Below, in pieces: positions 1 through 9,812 of a stretch of DNA of 64,000 nt. The position numbers and the translations under genes were made by a program. This stretch comes from Euglena gracilis (lineage: Eukaryota > Euglenida > Euglenophyceae > Euglenales), in assembly GCA_039621445.1 (NCBI GenBank), contig CP154957.1, forward strand, positions 30,781,778 through 30,845,777, written 5' to 3'. A model generated the notes under the pieces. That model was not told where the DNA came from. It worked only from the letters and a program-made list of their open reading frames with translations, and ran no database searches. Positions within the stretch are counted from its first letter, which is position 1. Each line of letters starts with the position of its first letter.

Positions 1-2992
1 CTGTCACCCGCGGTGCCGGGGACGACGACGTTCTGTCCGTCCTTGGGCGAGAGGTGTGCCCCCCCTCAGTTGCACTTAGGCTTCTTGTCTGTTTATGGCT
101 GGCGCTAACTTCGCTTCTGGCCCAGTTTGCTGTGTGCTGAGTGTGCCCCCTCCCGGCAAGCTGTGGGCCGGCGTCCTTCCAGCGGGTGCTCGCTTCTTGG
201 GCGTCGCTCGCTCCCTGCCTTGTCCTCCCCCAAACCCACCGGCCACCGGCCACCGCCAACCGCAGGGAACCCCCACTTTTGAGCCATTAGCCCTGGCGGT
301 GGCCCACCGCCTCTGCCGGGACCAGGCTTCTGCTTCAGGGTTCAGAGAATCCCCCTGGGGCTGGGGAGGGGGACAAAATTGGCCAAAAAATAAAAACACA
401 TTAAAACACCCATTTCCACCTCGGCGTTCAGCACCGAAGGAGGAGGAGGTCTAGGGAGTGGCTGTTTTTCAGTGGATAGTGAAATGGCCAGGCTGGTGGA
501 CCCCTCCCCCGGGTCCTTAAGCAAAAGCCTTGGCGAGAGTTGGACAGCGAGTTGGAGGCGACGCCCAACGGCCACTGCCTCGCCCTGTGGCTGCCCGCCC
601 TCCCCGCCGCATGCCCCGCCCAGGCAAGGACAGCCACCGGATCCCACCGGATCCCACCGGAGACCGAAAACCGGGGATGACTGTCCTTGCCTGGCCCCGC
701 CGGACTCACCACCAAGTCCATCCTGGTGCTGGACCCGGCCCCCGCCGCGGAGTCGTACCTCGTCCAGCTCTGCCGGCTGCTTGGGCTGCAGGTCCTTCCC
801 CGTCGTTGCCACCCTGTTGGGAGGGCTGTGGACGTTTCACGACAGCTGTGACGGGGAGGGCCAACGTGTTGCTGCATGCTGCGGGGCTGGGTGCAGGGTC
901 CCACACAAATGACATCCGGATCTGCATCAAAGGAGGGTGTTGGGTTCACTTTGAATGGTTTTTTCCTGTGCAGTAGTTGTTGGCGCCCTTCTCCCTGCTG
1001 AGACCTTTCTGGGCCCATCTCCACCCGCATATGTTTCAAAGTGGAGAGGGGCAGGGGGCAAGGATAGAGGCAGGGATTGTCTTTTCGACTCACCTCAATT
1101 TTTACCTTGGGCCTTCCTAATGGGTTATGAATTGATTTTATCAATTTTTTTTGTTTATGGACCGCTGGATTGGGGGGGCTGAAGATCACTAGTTTGCCTA
1201 CAGCAAACAAAAATATCTTCAGCGCAGTGAAACATTCACATCCCAGTGAACCAGGTCAGACATGCCTCAGAACCATACCTAGTTTGATTGCCTTCGTCCC
1301 AAAAGCACGTCATTTTCAAAGTCGGCTCTCCCCCTCACACCGAGCCATCCCAGTCCCCCCCCCCCCCTGCGTGAAAACCGCCCCACTGTGCTGTGTCGGG
1401 CCGCGCAGGTCACCGCCGCCGCCGCCGCCGCCCCCGCCCCGCCGGCCGGCCCCCCATACGATGCGATGCTGTGCACCGCAGCTGCCGTCACCGGCGTTGC
1501 CTGCCCCACCACCCTGCCGCCCTTCCCCCCAGCCATCCCCTGGGCCCTCGTGGGCCCCCCAGATGACGTGGAGGCCAGGCCATTGCTTTTCTTGGTTTGC
1601 TTCGCCTGGTTTTGTCTGCAGTTTTCAACTTTTCTCGCATATGAACAGACCCTGACAACCGTTTTCCAATATCATGAGAACTCCCTTTCCGCATTGACGT
1701 CGCCAAAGTCCTTGTTGGCCTCCTTGTTGTCCAGCAATGCATTTTTTTGCACGTCCATACGTGTCGTCGACGACCACCGAGCAGTCAACACTTGGTGGAT
1801 CTGTGAGCCCAATCAAATCGATCCCCATTGCACTGCAGAGAAGGGCCCCTGGTGCCCCTCTCTTTGCCTCCCTGTCCCCCCCCCCCGCAATCTCCATCTC
1901 TTCACCTTATGGCAACCACTGCATTTGGATCTGTGGCAAGTCTGCCGCCATTGAGCAAGTCAAACGTCAATGGACATGCACCCGGGGAACCCTCTGTGGG
2001 ATCCCTGCGAACATCCCAACAATTTCCTGGCAGAGCTGGCAGCCGCCCACCTCGCCCTCTGGCCTGCTCAGGCTTTGCCCACCACCGGCCCGTTTGCCAT
2101 TCCGGGTATTTCGAGGGCTTTTTTCCTCAACCTTGATTTTGACGTGCCACGGCACCGATTCCTTCCACATACCCAAATGGCCCGGGTTTGCTATCCCAGC
2201 ATTAACCCCTCATTGTCTTTGAGCACAGCCGACCGTGATCCTGCCGCCGACCTCCGCCCGGCCCCCAGTCCGGCCGGGGTGGCGTGGCCAGCCTGGCCCC
2301 GCCCCCACCGTGCTCCTCGGCCCCCGGCCCCCCTCAGCGGTCCTCTTTGCGGCCCTGCACGCCCTCTGCGCCGCCCCTGCCCCCGGCCCCGCTGGGCCGC
2401 CGCCGGACTGCTCCACCCTCCGCGCCGCCGTCGTTGCCGAGCCCTCCGTGGACCACATCGCCCTGACCAGCTTCCTGCGGCGGGCCGGCTGCTCCCCGAC
2501 TCTCCATTCAGACGCCGCCGAGGCATGTGTCCCTTCCCCAGCCGGTTCGCCATGCGACATTGATGCGAGCTGGCCCGGCCAAAACACACTGGCGCTTCGT
2601 ATCGATGGACCCACCCATCCAAGCTCTGTTGGTGTTGGCGAAGCACTCAGAGGGCAGGGTTTGATTCTGGGTGCAGTCTGTGCGTGGCCGCGAAGTCGAG
2701 ACTGTCCTCCCGTCCCAGCCGTCCCCCCATGCCCGCCTCCCAGCACTCACCGTGGCCTCAGGTGCTGGCGCAGCACGACTTCGCCGACGTCGTCTTCCTG
2801 GCCGCCGCGCAGTGCGGGCCGCGGCTGGGGGAGACGACGTGGCAGTTGCTGACCGGGCTGCCGGAGGCCATGGTGGTGGTGCTGACGGGCGGGCCTGTCG
2901 GCAACCTCCGGCCGGAAGGTCGCGTGGTCGCCGTGCCAACGCCCCTCAGCCTGCCCAACCTCCCACGCAGGACCGTGATGAACTTTGACTGA
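1..2992 (+). CDS. Unrecognised protein, 3' part of a multi-exon gene
   Basis: The window opens inside this gene. Exons I can read are 1-53, about 717-791, 1409-about 1495, 2338-2522 and 2762-2992, ending in TGA. The joins 53/717, 791/1409 and 2522/2762 are phase 0; the join into 2338 is not resolved and a further exon may lie between 1495 and 2338. The intron after 2522 appears to start with GC (GAG|GCATGT). The product is rich in Ala, Leu and Pro. The last exon has alternating hydrophobic stretches (ADVVFLAAAQCG, MVVVLTGGPVGNL) that look like strands of an alpha/beta domain, loosely like a methyltransferase. That is a guess, and I do not recognise the family. The intron between 792 and 1408 starts just after a repeat copy at 323-532. 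Third-position GC is very high, as in the other genes here. Confidence 0.5.
323..532. mobile_element. Old copy of a small inverted-repeat element in an intron
   Basis: It starts CAGGCTTCTGCTTCAGG and ends with the near inverse GTCCTTAAGCAAAAGCCTTG. The inside carries the same phrase as the element at 6594-7021 (CATTTCCACCTCGGCG followed by a GC hairpin), so both belong to one family. Flanking 8-mers (GCCGGGAC and GCGAGAGT) agree poorly, which fits an old insertion. Confidence 0.5.
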
Positions 2993-3646
2993 CCACGATG
3001 AATGAATGAATGATGAGCATGCACCTGAGGGCAAATCAAACAAAATACCGAGAAACACAGTCTGAAGAAGACACAGCACTGAAGAAGGTAGGAGGTGTTT
3101 GCACCCACGCCGATTCTGGACACCAAGGGTGTTCCATAAAACCAATTATCCTCATTCAAGTTGACACCTAGAATTCAAATAATAGCCTTGTGGGGATATA
3201 TTGAGGCACAAAAAACGTTACGTCAGTCATATAACCTCTGAGGGGTAGACGGCTGTGCCTGCCTCACAATGCAACAGAAGGCCGTATGGGAGTTTGCATT
3301 TGTCATCCATGTGGCAGGTGATGGAGACTGTGGTTAAGAGGTGTGTGTGTGTGTGTGTGTGACGAAAATTCTCTTTTCTTCCTCTATCCTCCCTCATCCC
3401 TCCCTCCTCTCTCTGTGTGCGTATTCTTTCTCTCTTCCCCGTCGTTGTCTCTCTTTGTCTCTCTCTGTTTTTTTGGGGGGTGGCTGTGTAAAGATATGAT
3501 TGCTGAGCTGTTTTGGGTCTCCAGAGTCTGCAGAGCACAGAATACCAAACGGTGGACCAAAGGGGCTGGATGTGCCTGCCACGTGCCGCAACTTGCATTA
3601 TACGGAGTGGCTTTCTGACAGCGCAGTGTGTGCTTCGGAAACCCGG
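2993..3646. other. Intergenic stretch with GT and pyrimidine tracts
   Basis: This lies between the stop of the first gene and the proposed start of the next. It begins with a short ATGA repeat right after the stop, has a (GT)n run near 3341-3361 and a T/C-rich strand from about 3370 to 3480. I see no supported exon. Confidence 0.5.
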
Positions 3647-6084
3647 ATGGCGCCGCGCCGCTGCAACGCGGTGCCACGTTCGCCGCACATTTGTTGTCAT
3701 CGTGGGCCTCACCCCCCCCGAAGTGTAAAGGGCCGTGCCTTTGGGGCCCGAACCCGCTGCGGCGCAACTGCCCCGGCACACTGCACCCCCCCTCCCCAAC
3801 CCCTTCCCCCTTTCCCTCAGGCGGTGCCCTGCCGCCTCGTCCCCTGCCCGGCCGCCCTCCCACACCCCCCCTGCCCTCCACAAGCCCCGGCAGCCCCGGG
3901 CCCTCCCCTCTGGGCCATCCGCCCACCTGTTGGGTCCCCTACCGCAGATCGGGGCCGGCCACCACGAGAGCCCCCCAGGCCCAGGGGTGTGTGGGATTTA
4001 GTGTTGCCCCCCCCCCCCCCCCGCCCCCTCGTGGATGGCGGTTGGCTGTCAGCAGCGAGGCCTTTTCCGACACATTTTCTTCTCATTCCCCAACAATGAT
4101 AATTTTGAAGTCGGCCAGCAAGCTGGAATCTGATTGTGGCCGACCCTTCTCCACACACCCCCTGAACGGGCCTCTCCGGCGCAGAATCGCCGAAGTCTAT
4201 CAAGTCATTCTCCACCCAGGTGTCTCTACTGGCATTTTTACCCCCCCCCTGAGTGTGACCTTCCAGGGGTAGCTGGGGAAGGTGGGGGTAATTGGGGCAA
4301 ATAGTGCTGCAGCATCTTCAACAGACATTTGCCTGGGTCAGACAAAGCCGTCACCCAAACCCAACCTTGTTGGGGGTGGAGTGTGCCTGCTTTTGCGCGG
4401 CGCACCCCATAGCAAGGCTTCCCCTCGGGGGGGGGATTCGATGCAGCCCGAGGAACCGTTCAAGCTGATGGAATGTTTTTGATAAATCTCAAGGAATCTG
4501 CCGAGAATGATGGCGAAGTGCGCAAAGACAACTGTTTCAATTTGTCTTTGCGTGTTTACGGCTGCACAGTCCTGCAGGGGCAGCGGAGGCCCCGCCTATT
4601 ATACCCTTGGGCACCACCACCCTGCCACCCCTGATGGGTTTGCCAGTCCTGTCCGCCAGGGGGCCTGTCACCACCACCACCAAGCCGCAGTCGCCGTGCC
4701 GCACCCGGAACGCTGAACTGCTGGCGGACTCCTCCGGCAGCGACTCCGAAAGTCCCCCGCCGTCCCCCCAGGAGGGCCTCGGTGGGGGACCCGCCTCCAT
4801 TGCGCTGCAGGGTGGCCTTGTGCGCACCAGCAGCCTCCGGGGTGTTGGCCAGGATTGGCTACTTGTAAACACCCAGGGGCCATTTTTTTTTGTGAAATCA
4901 AACTTTGCCCAAAGCAAGTGTTAAAATTTTGCATAATGTATTTTTTGTCGTAAAGTGATGTGCACAGATATGTGGAGGAAAGTGTGTGGGAATGGATGGA
5001 TGGCTGGATAAGTGTAGGGTGGCCGGCCTCGGCCCCAACCAAAAGCCAACCAAAAACCAGCCCCCCCCCCTGCGAGATCCCAGCACAGCTGGGAGCTGGC
5101 TGGACATACATACATACATACATACATACATACATACATACATGCATGCATGCATGCATGCATGCATGCATACATACATACATACATACATACATACATA
5201 CATACATACATACATACATACATACATACATACATACATACATACATACATACATACATACATACATACATACATACATACATACATACATACATACATA
5301 CATACATACATACATACATACATACATACATACATACATACATACATACATACATACATACATACATACATACATACATGCTAGTTGCTAGGTGCTAGTT
5401 GACTAATACCCCTGGGTCCCCCCCCTCTTTGTTCAACACACGCCGTGTCGTTGAAACAACCTGTTCCAATGGAACCTTCCAGAAACCTTGCGGTGCCTTG
5501 GATAAGGGAGGGGGTAGGCCTGACCGGGGGTCAGTCCTGCGGGTCAACCTCGTCGTCAGCGTCTCAACTGGCCAAGCTGTGAGCAGGTGTTGTCCCCAGA
5601 CCCCATGGTGTTACTGCAGAACGTCCTCCCACCATGGCATCTCCTGGGTTTTATCTGGCAATTGGTTCGATATCCACACAATGAGAGCTCGTTTGAGTGT
5701 TTGATGTTTTTTTTTTGGTGTGACATATGAACACAACGGACGTGCACGCAACAACACTCAGAAGGCACACAATTTTAGAACACATGCAAGAGACCCGAAC
5801 CTTCAAGTACCCTGATGCGGATGCATACATTTGTTTTTGTGCATTATTGTGTCAGGAATGTCCCGCCACTGTGTGGTGGAATGCTGCCACAGCGTGCCCC
5901 TGCCGGGCACAGCCCCGCCCCATCCCCCCGCCCCAGTGGGGCGTCCCCCCGGGTCTGCCGCGAGCCGGTGCCCCCGCTCCCCTCCGCCCAGCCCCACAGC
6001 CTCTCTCCCCGGCGCCCTCTCGGGCGGTCCTCCCCTCGGGCGGTGCTGGACCACCTGACCACCATGGACCTGGATGGCACGTAG
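3647..6084 (+). CDS. Proline/serine-rich hypothetical protein, about 240 aa
   Basis: Four exons fit in phase: 3647-3722, 3821-3988, 4578-4864 and 5893-6084 (TAG), giving 241 codons with the stop. Donors are GTGTAA, GTGTGG and GTAAAC; acceptors end CTCAG, TGCAG and CACAG. A splice-acceptor-like CAG lies about 20 bases before the ATG. The protein is nearly all low complexity: Pro-rich in exon 2, a poly-Thr and an acidic Ser patch (SSGSDSESPPPSP) in exon 3, Arg/Ser/Pro in exon 4. No fold or motif is recognisable, so it is probably disordered. The Ser-Asp patch looks like a casein-kinase-2 type site, which is inference. The last intron contains the large CATA array. An alternative donor at 4842 is possible but breaks the phase. 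Confidence 0.45.
5105..5379. repeat. (CATA)n microsatellite with a (CATG)n block
   Basis: About 275 bases of perfect CATA repeats, interrupted only near 5143-5168 by a block of CATG repeats. It sits in the last intron of the proline-rich gene. All six frames stay open as Met-Tyr-Val-Cys or His-Thr-Tyr-Ile type repeats, so the long reading frames over it are artefacts. Confidence 0.97.
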
Positions 6085-6593
6085 CCCCCCCCCCTCAAGG
6101 TTCCAGACCTCACCCACCGCCAAGCCCCCATGTCCTCTTCTCTCCCTGCCTGTCTGTCGTGTCGCATGAGCACCCCTCAACTCAATCCCCCTCTCCGTCA
6201 GCAGCAATGCGTCGGGGCTGGCCATCGTCCGACACGGGGAAGGCACCGAGGGGGTCAGAAAGCTCCGCCCTCATGTGTGGGGGGGGGGAGGGGGATGGGC
6301 CTGGGGAATTGTCAGGGCCACCATCGGCCACGATGTGGCTGGTCCCCACCGGCCTGCCATGTGGCACGCTCGCACCTCGTATGCCCGCACCCCGCAAACA
6401 TGTTGCCAACCTCTTTCTCTCACCGTCTGCCCTGAGGTAAACCCGTTGTGGTCTTCCAGTGACCACACATAGAGAAGCAAACAGTAGAGCCAAATAGGCA
6501 ATGTAATCGCATGTTTTGCATTCATTCACAAGGAAAGCCCCCCAAAAGTAAACCCACCCATAAGTCTGTCTATCCTATATATCCCCTCTCATG
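6085..6593. other. GC-rich stretch, possible unassigned exon
   Basis: After the TAG of the proline-rich gene, 6180-6440 is GC-rich and open in several frames on both strands. One + frame reads ASGLAIVRHGEGTEGVRKL, but I cannot find splice sites in phase that connect it to anything. It may be an exon of an unlisted gene or chance. Confidence 0.25.
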
Positions 6594-7021
6594 CAGGCAT
6601 TTGCTTAAGGGATTGCAGTACCCCCCCCGGGGGGGGGCTGGACTGCAGCTAGTCCAATTTTGGCTAGTGGGATTTCTAGCAGACCCCCCGGGGGGGGTCT
6701 GCTAGCAGGGCTAGCTAGTGGGAAAATTTTTTCCAGTGACCGGCGCGAAGCGCCGGAAAATTTTTTTCGGACCCCCCAAAATGGCCGAAAATGCCCATTT
6801 TGGGCCATTTTTGGGATTTTTTGGAACAAAATCAGCCAAAAACCTATTAAAAACCTCATTTCCACCTCGGCGCGCAGCGCCGGAGGAATTTTTTTTTCCC
6901 AGTCGGGGGGGACCCCCGGACCCCCCGGGGGGGTCTAGCTGGTCCACTTTTTCCAGTGTCTAGCCGATTTGCTAGCCAGCACCCCCCCCCCCCCCCCCGG
7001 GGGTCCTTAAGCAAATGCCTG
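6594..7021. mobile_element. hAT-like non-autonomous element with perfect 8-bp duplication
   Basis: The ends are a perfect 17-bp inverted repeat, CAGGCATTTGCTTAAGG at the left and its reverse complement at the right. The element is flanked by an exact 8-bp direct repeat CTCTCATG (6586-6593 and 7022-7029). Inside are several G/C-run palindromes and a GC hairpin after CATTTCCACCTCGGCG. No protein is encoded, so it must be mobilised in trans. Eight-base duplications are typical of the hAT superfamily. Confidence 0.9.
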
Positions 7022-7194
7022 CTCTCATGTGAGTGCCGCCCCTGGTCTGGTCCAAGCACTCCAAGCAAAGGATAATAATTCCCTTTTCGGCAACCCTGGG
7101 AGGGGGGCTTCGGTTTGGGTGCCCCTGTTTTACCTCGTCCAAAAGGTGGCTTGTCCGGGGAGTGGTCAGTCGCGGGAGGTAGGGTGCGTTTTGG

Positions 7195-7740
7195 TTGGGT
7201 CGTCAACGGCCGCGGCCCAACCACGGACACCCGAGGCCTGGTGGGGCAGCCCAACTGGTTGGGCCGCGGCCGGCTGCTGACCAACCTCCCATGACCGTCC
7301 GAGCACTCCTACACGTGATGGATATCATGGATCAGACAAATCTTGCCTTGTGTGTGCAAGGCAAGGATGGCCATGGGTGAACGTCAGCAGCAAATTTTCT
7401 GGATGGCGCCTTCGGGACACCATAGGTCGACTGCCCCCCCCCCCCAAATAACAAAATCCCCTTGCGTGTGCAAGACAAGGATGGATGTAACCCCTAACCC
7501 ATCCCCAACCCCAACCCTAACCCTAATTCAGAGCCAATTACCATACATACCTCTGATGGTGAGATCAGGCAACATGAAACATTTCTGAGAGCGACTGAAA
7601 GGGCGACGATCATGGGAGGTTGGGCCGCGGCTGGCGCAGGCCCAACCCAAAGAAAATTTGGTTGGGCCGCGGCCGGCGCAGGCCCAACCCAAAAAAAATT
7701 TGGTTGGGCTGCGGCCGGCCGCGGCCAACCAGGGACCAAA
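7195..7740. repeat. GGTTGGGCC...GGCCCAACC hairpin repeats
   Basis: A short palindromic unit recurs at about 7195, 7252, 7619, 7661 and 7700. The two best copies (7619-7698) follow each other at about 42-base spacing with A-rich linkers. Each arm can pair over nine bases around a GC-rich loop. There is no coding signal. Confidence 0.7.
7490..7526. repeat. Degenerate telomere-like CCCTAA patch
   Basis: It reads CCCCTAACCC, then CCCCAACC variants, then two clean CCCTAA units. It is short and imperfect, so an interstitial relic or a chance patch rather than a chromosome end. A GGGTTA counterpart is at 15884-15900. Confidence 0.5.
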
Positions 7741-9012
7741 TTTTGACCTGACCCAGGGACCAAATTTTGGCTGTGGTTAGGCAGTGGCCAGCCGCGACCC
7801 TATCTAACATGACCCTACCTCCCGTGGCCTCCCACCCTGGTCCGGGGATCGAACAGGGTCGAGAATAAGAAGTGGAAAAGTGTGTCCTTTGATGTTCTGG
7901 GTGGATGGGCAATGATTCAAGGATGCTGGGTGTCAAATTTTTCCAAAGTACACCAGTTTTCTGCCAGATATTGCAAGTCTTCTGTCCATTTTTAGCCAAT
8001 ATTTGGTCGAATGCGCTCGCCCTGTAGGGGGGGGGGGGGCTATCCGGATTTTTGGCAGGAAACCCGAGGGGGGACGTTGGGCAATTGAGGTGGGGTTAGG
8101 CAGATAGAAATCGGGTAAGGCGAGAAACTCGTGAGTTGCTGCAGGCAGTTGTGGCAACATTTATCTTGTGGTGCCCCTTGGGGCGGTTCCACAAGGGAAC
8201 TGACCTAGGCTGTGGCCGACTGCGTTTTACGTTAGGTTGTGGACTACATTTTTTTCTCTGCGACAACCAACCACCGCTGTGGAGGGCCATGGTTGGGGTT
8301 AATGATAGGAATTGGTTCAGGGTTTTGATTAACTTTGGGTTTTTGAGGTTGTATTTGGGGTTCAGAATTAAGCAAGGCCAATTTGGGCCAAGATTTAGGT
8401 CTATTTTTATGCCTAATTTGGTTGTTTTTTTTATTTAAAGAATGCAAAACTAACCCACACCCTATTCTGATCAATAATCCCAAACTCGCACCTGCTCCGA
8501 AGGTGAAAAGACGAAAAGGACCGGTTTTGGGCATTTTCAGAGGGGGGTGCACAGAAGAGGGAAGTGTGACCCCAGCCCCAGTTCACTAGTGGTACCCCTG
8601 GCGAGAGGGCCCATAAGTAAACAACTGCCCATAGTATCAAAAAACACTTCTCAGCACCACTTTTCGAGGGTGAAAAATGTTGCGAGAAATTCAAAAAATT
8701 TCAAAAATGACAAACAATGACAAGCATGATAAAACATATTCATACAAAAAGAATGCAGGATGAACTTCCCCCTTTGTCTGGGAAATATGGGTAAGAGCCA
8801 GGGAGTGGTGTTGGGCAAGGGGTAGAACCTGACTGGGGGAGAAAAAATCCCGCATTTCATAGGGGGGGCACGCATACTTGCAGAGTGAAAGGTGCCAAGA
8901 TGCAGGAGGAAAGGAGGACGGGCAACCTTCCTTACCTGCCCAAAACCACAGTAGGACAGCATGGCTTCAGCTTTTCTGCTGCGCACGCCAGGAGCCCAGC
9001 TGGTGGTACGAT

Positions 9013-9306
9013 GAGGGGTTTTTTTTTGTCTTGGAACCCCGGGGGGAGGAGGGGGGGTAAGGTGGGTGGGTCTAGCCGAGCCCCCCCCCCCCCCCCAGGG
9101 GGTCCCCCCAGAGGGAGGTGGGATATACTTTTCAGCGCCGAAAATTTTTTGAAAAAGGTGCTATTTTTTAAGAAAAATTTCGCGATTTTTGTCCTTTTCG
9201 GGGAAAAGTGGGTTGGGTCCCCTGGGACCCCTGGGGGCGCCCCCCCCCCCCCAGGAGTGGGTGGGTGGGGGCCTCCCCCTCCCCCCGGTCTTAAGAAAAA
9301 CCCCTG
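9013..9306. mobile_element. hAT-like element, CAGGGGTTTTT family
   Basis: The right end is CTTAAGAAAAACCCCTG; the left end is GAGGGGTTTTTTTTT, the inverse apart from its first base. Flanks are GGTACGAT (9005-9012) and GGTAGGAT (9307-9314), seven of eight bases equal. The inside has long C and G runs and the phrase GCGCCGAAAA shared with the copy at 10165-10468. Confidence 0.8.
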
Positions 9307-9314
9307 GGTAGGAT

Positions 9315-9812
9315 CCGTCACATTTCCCCCCTTCCTTCCCTTCCATCCGCAGAGGCGTTTGTGCCGCCCCGCCACTCCACGCGAATGATGTAGCCCCCAG
9401 GCGGCGGTTCCAAGTGGCCAGCACCGCACGAATGCAGGGCGTTTTTTTTAACTCGGAGGGAACCCTCCCCCTCCCCCACAGCACTTTTTTTTATTTGAGC
9501 AGCTCACAGGCGGGTCTTCCAGCTCGCCCAGCCGGGCTGAGCCGGGAATTTTTCAAAGTCCCTCTATTTTTTGGGAGAACTTGTTGTCGAATGGTCAAGA
9601 TTTTTTGAGGGGGTTTGGGGGGTTCATTGCCAGTTTTTGCTTTCCCACCCAGCTGGATTGGGGCTTGTTCTAGATTTCAAGTTCCAGAAGGTCCAGCCCA
9701 ACAGCAAGCTACCCCCCCTCCAAGGGTCCAGACAGCACCAGCTGGCCGGACCTCCCCTCCCCCCCCCCCCCAAGGACGAGGGGGCTCCTGCATAAAGCCC
9801 CCTGCCCCCCAT
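9315..9812. other. Upstream region of the OTU gene
   Basis: Nearly 500 bases between the element and the proposed start codon at 9813. There are C-rich runs and no clear TATA box. The last splice-acceptor-like AG before the ATG is around 9735, so the 5' untranslated region may be spliced. Confidence 0.35.

Larger units (their letters stand above)
7030..9004. other. No gene seen; degenerate G/T-rich repeats
   Basis: Apart from the hairpin repeats, this stretch holds a CCCTAA-like patch (7490-7526), several long C or G runs, and from about 8270 to 8500 a loose GGTTTTGG-type text. Reading frames are short and lack the exon composition of the real genes here. Confidence 0.5.

Noticed and set aside
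4898-5398. Long open frames of Met-Tyr-Val-Cys or His-Thr-Tyr-Ile repeats
   Set aside because: They are read from the CATA microsatellite on both strands and all frames; no start, splice or domain context.
7490-7526. Chromosome end
   Set aside because: Only a few CCCTAA units, imperfect, with ordinary sequence on both sides.
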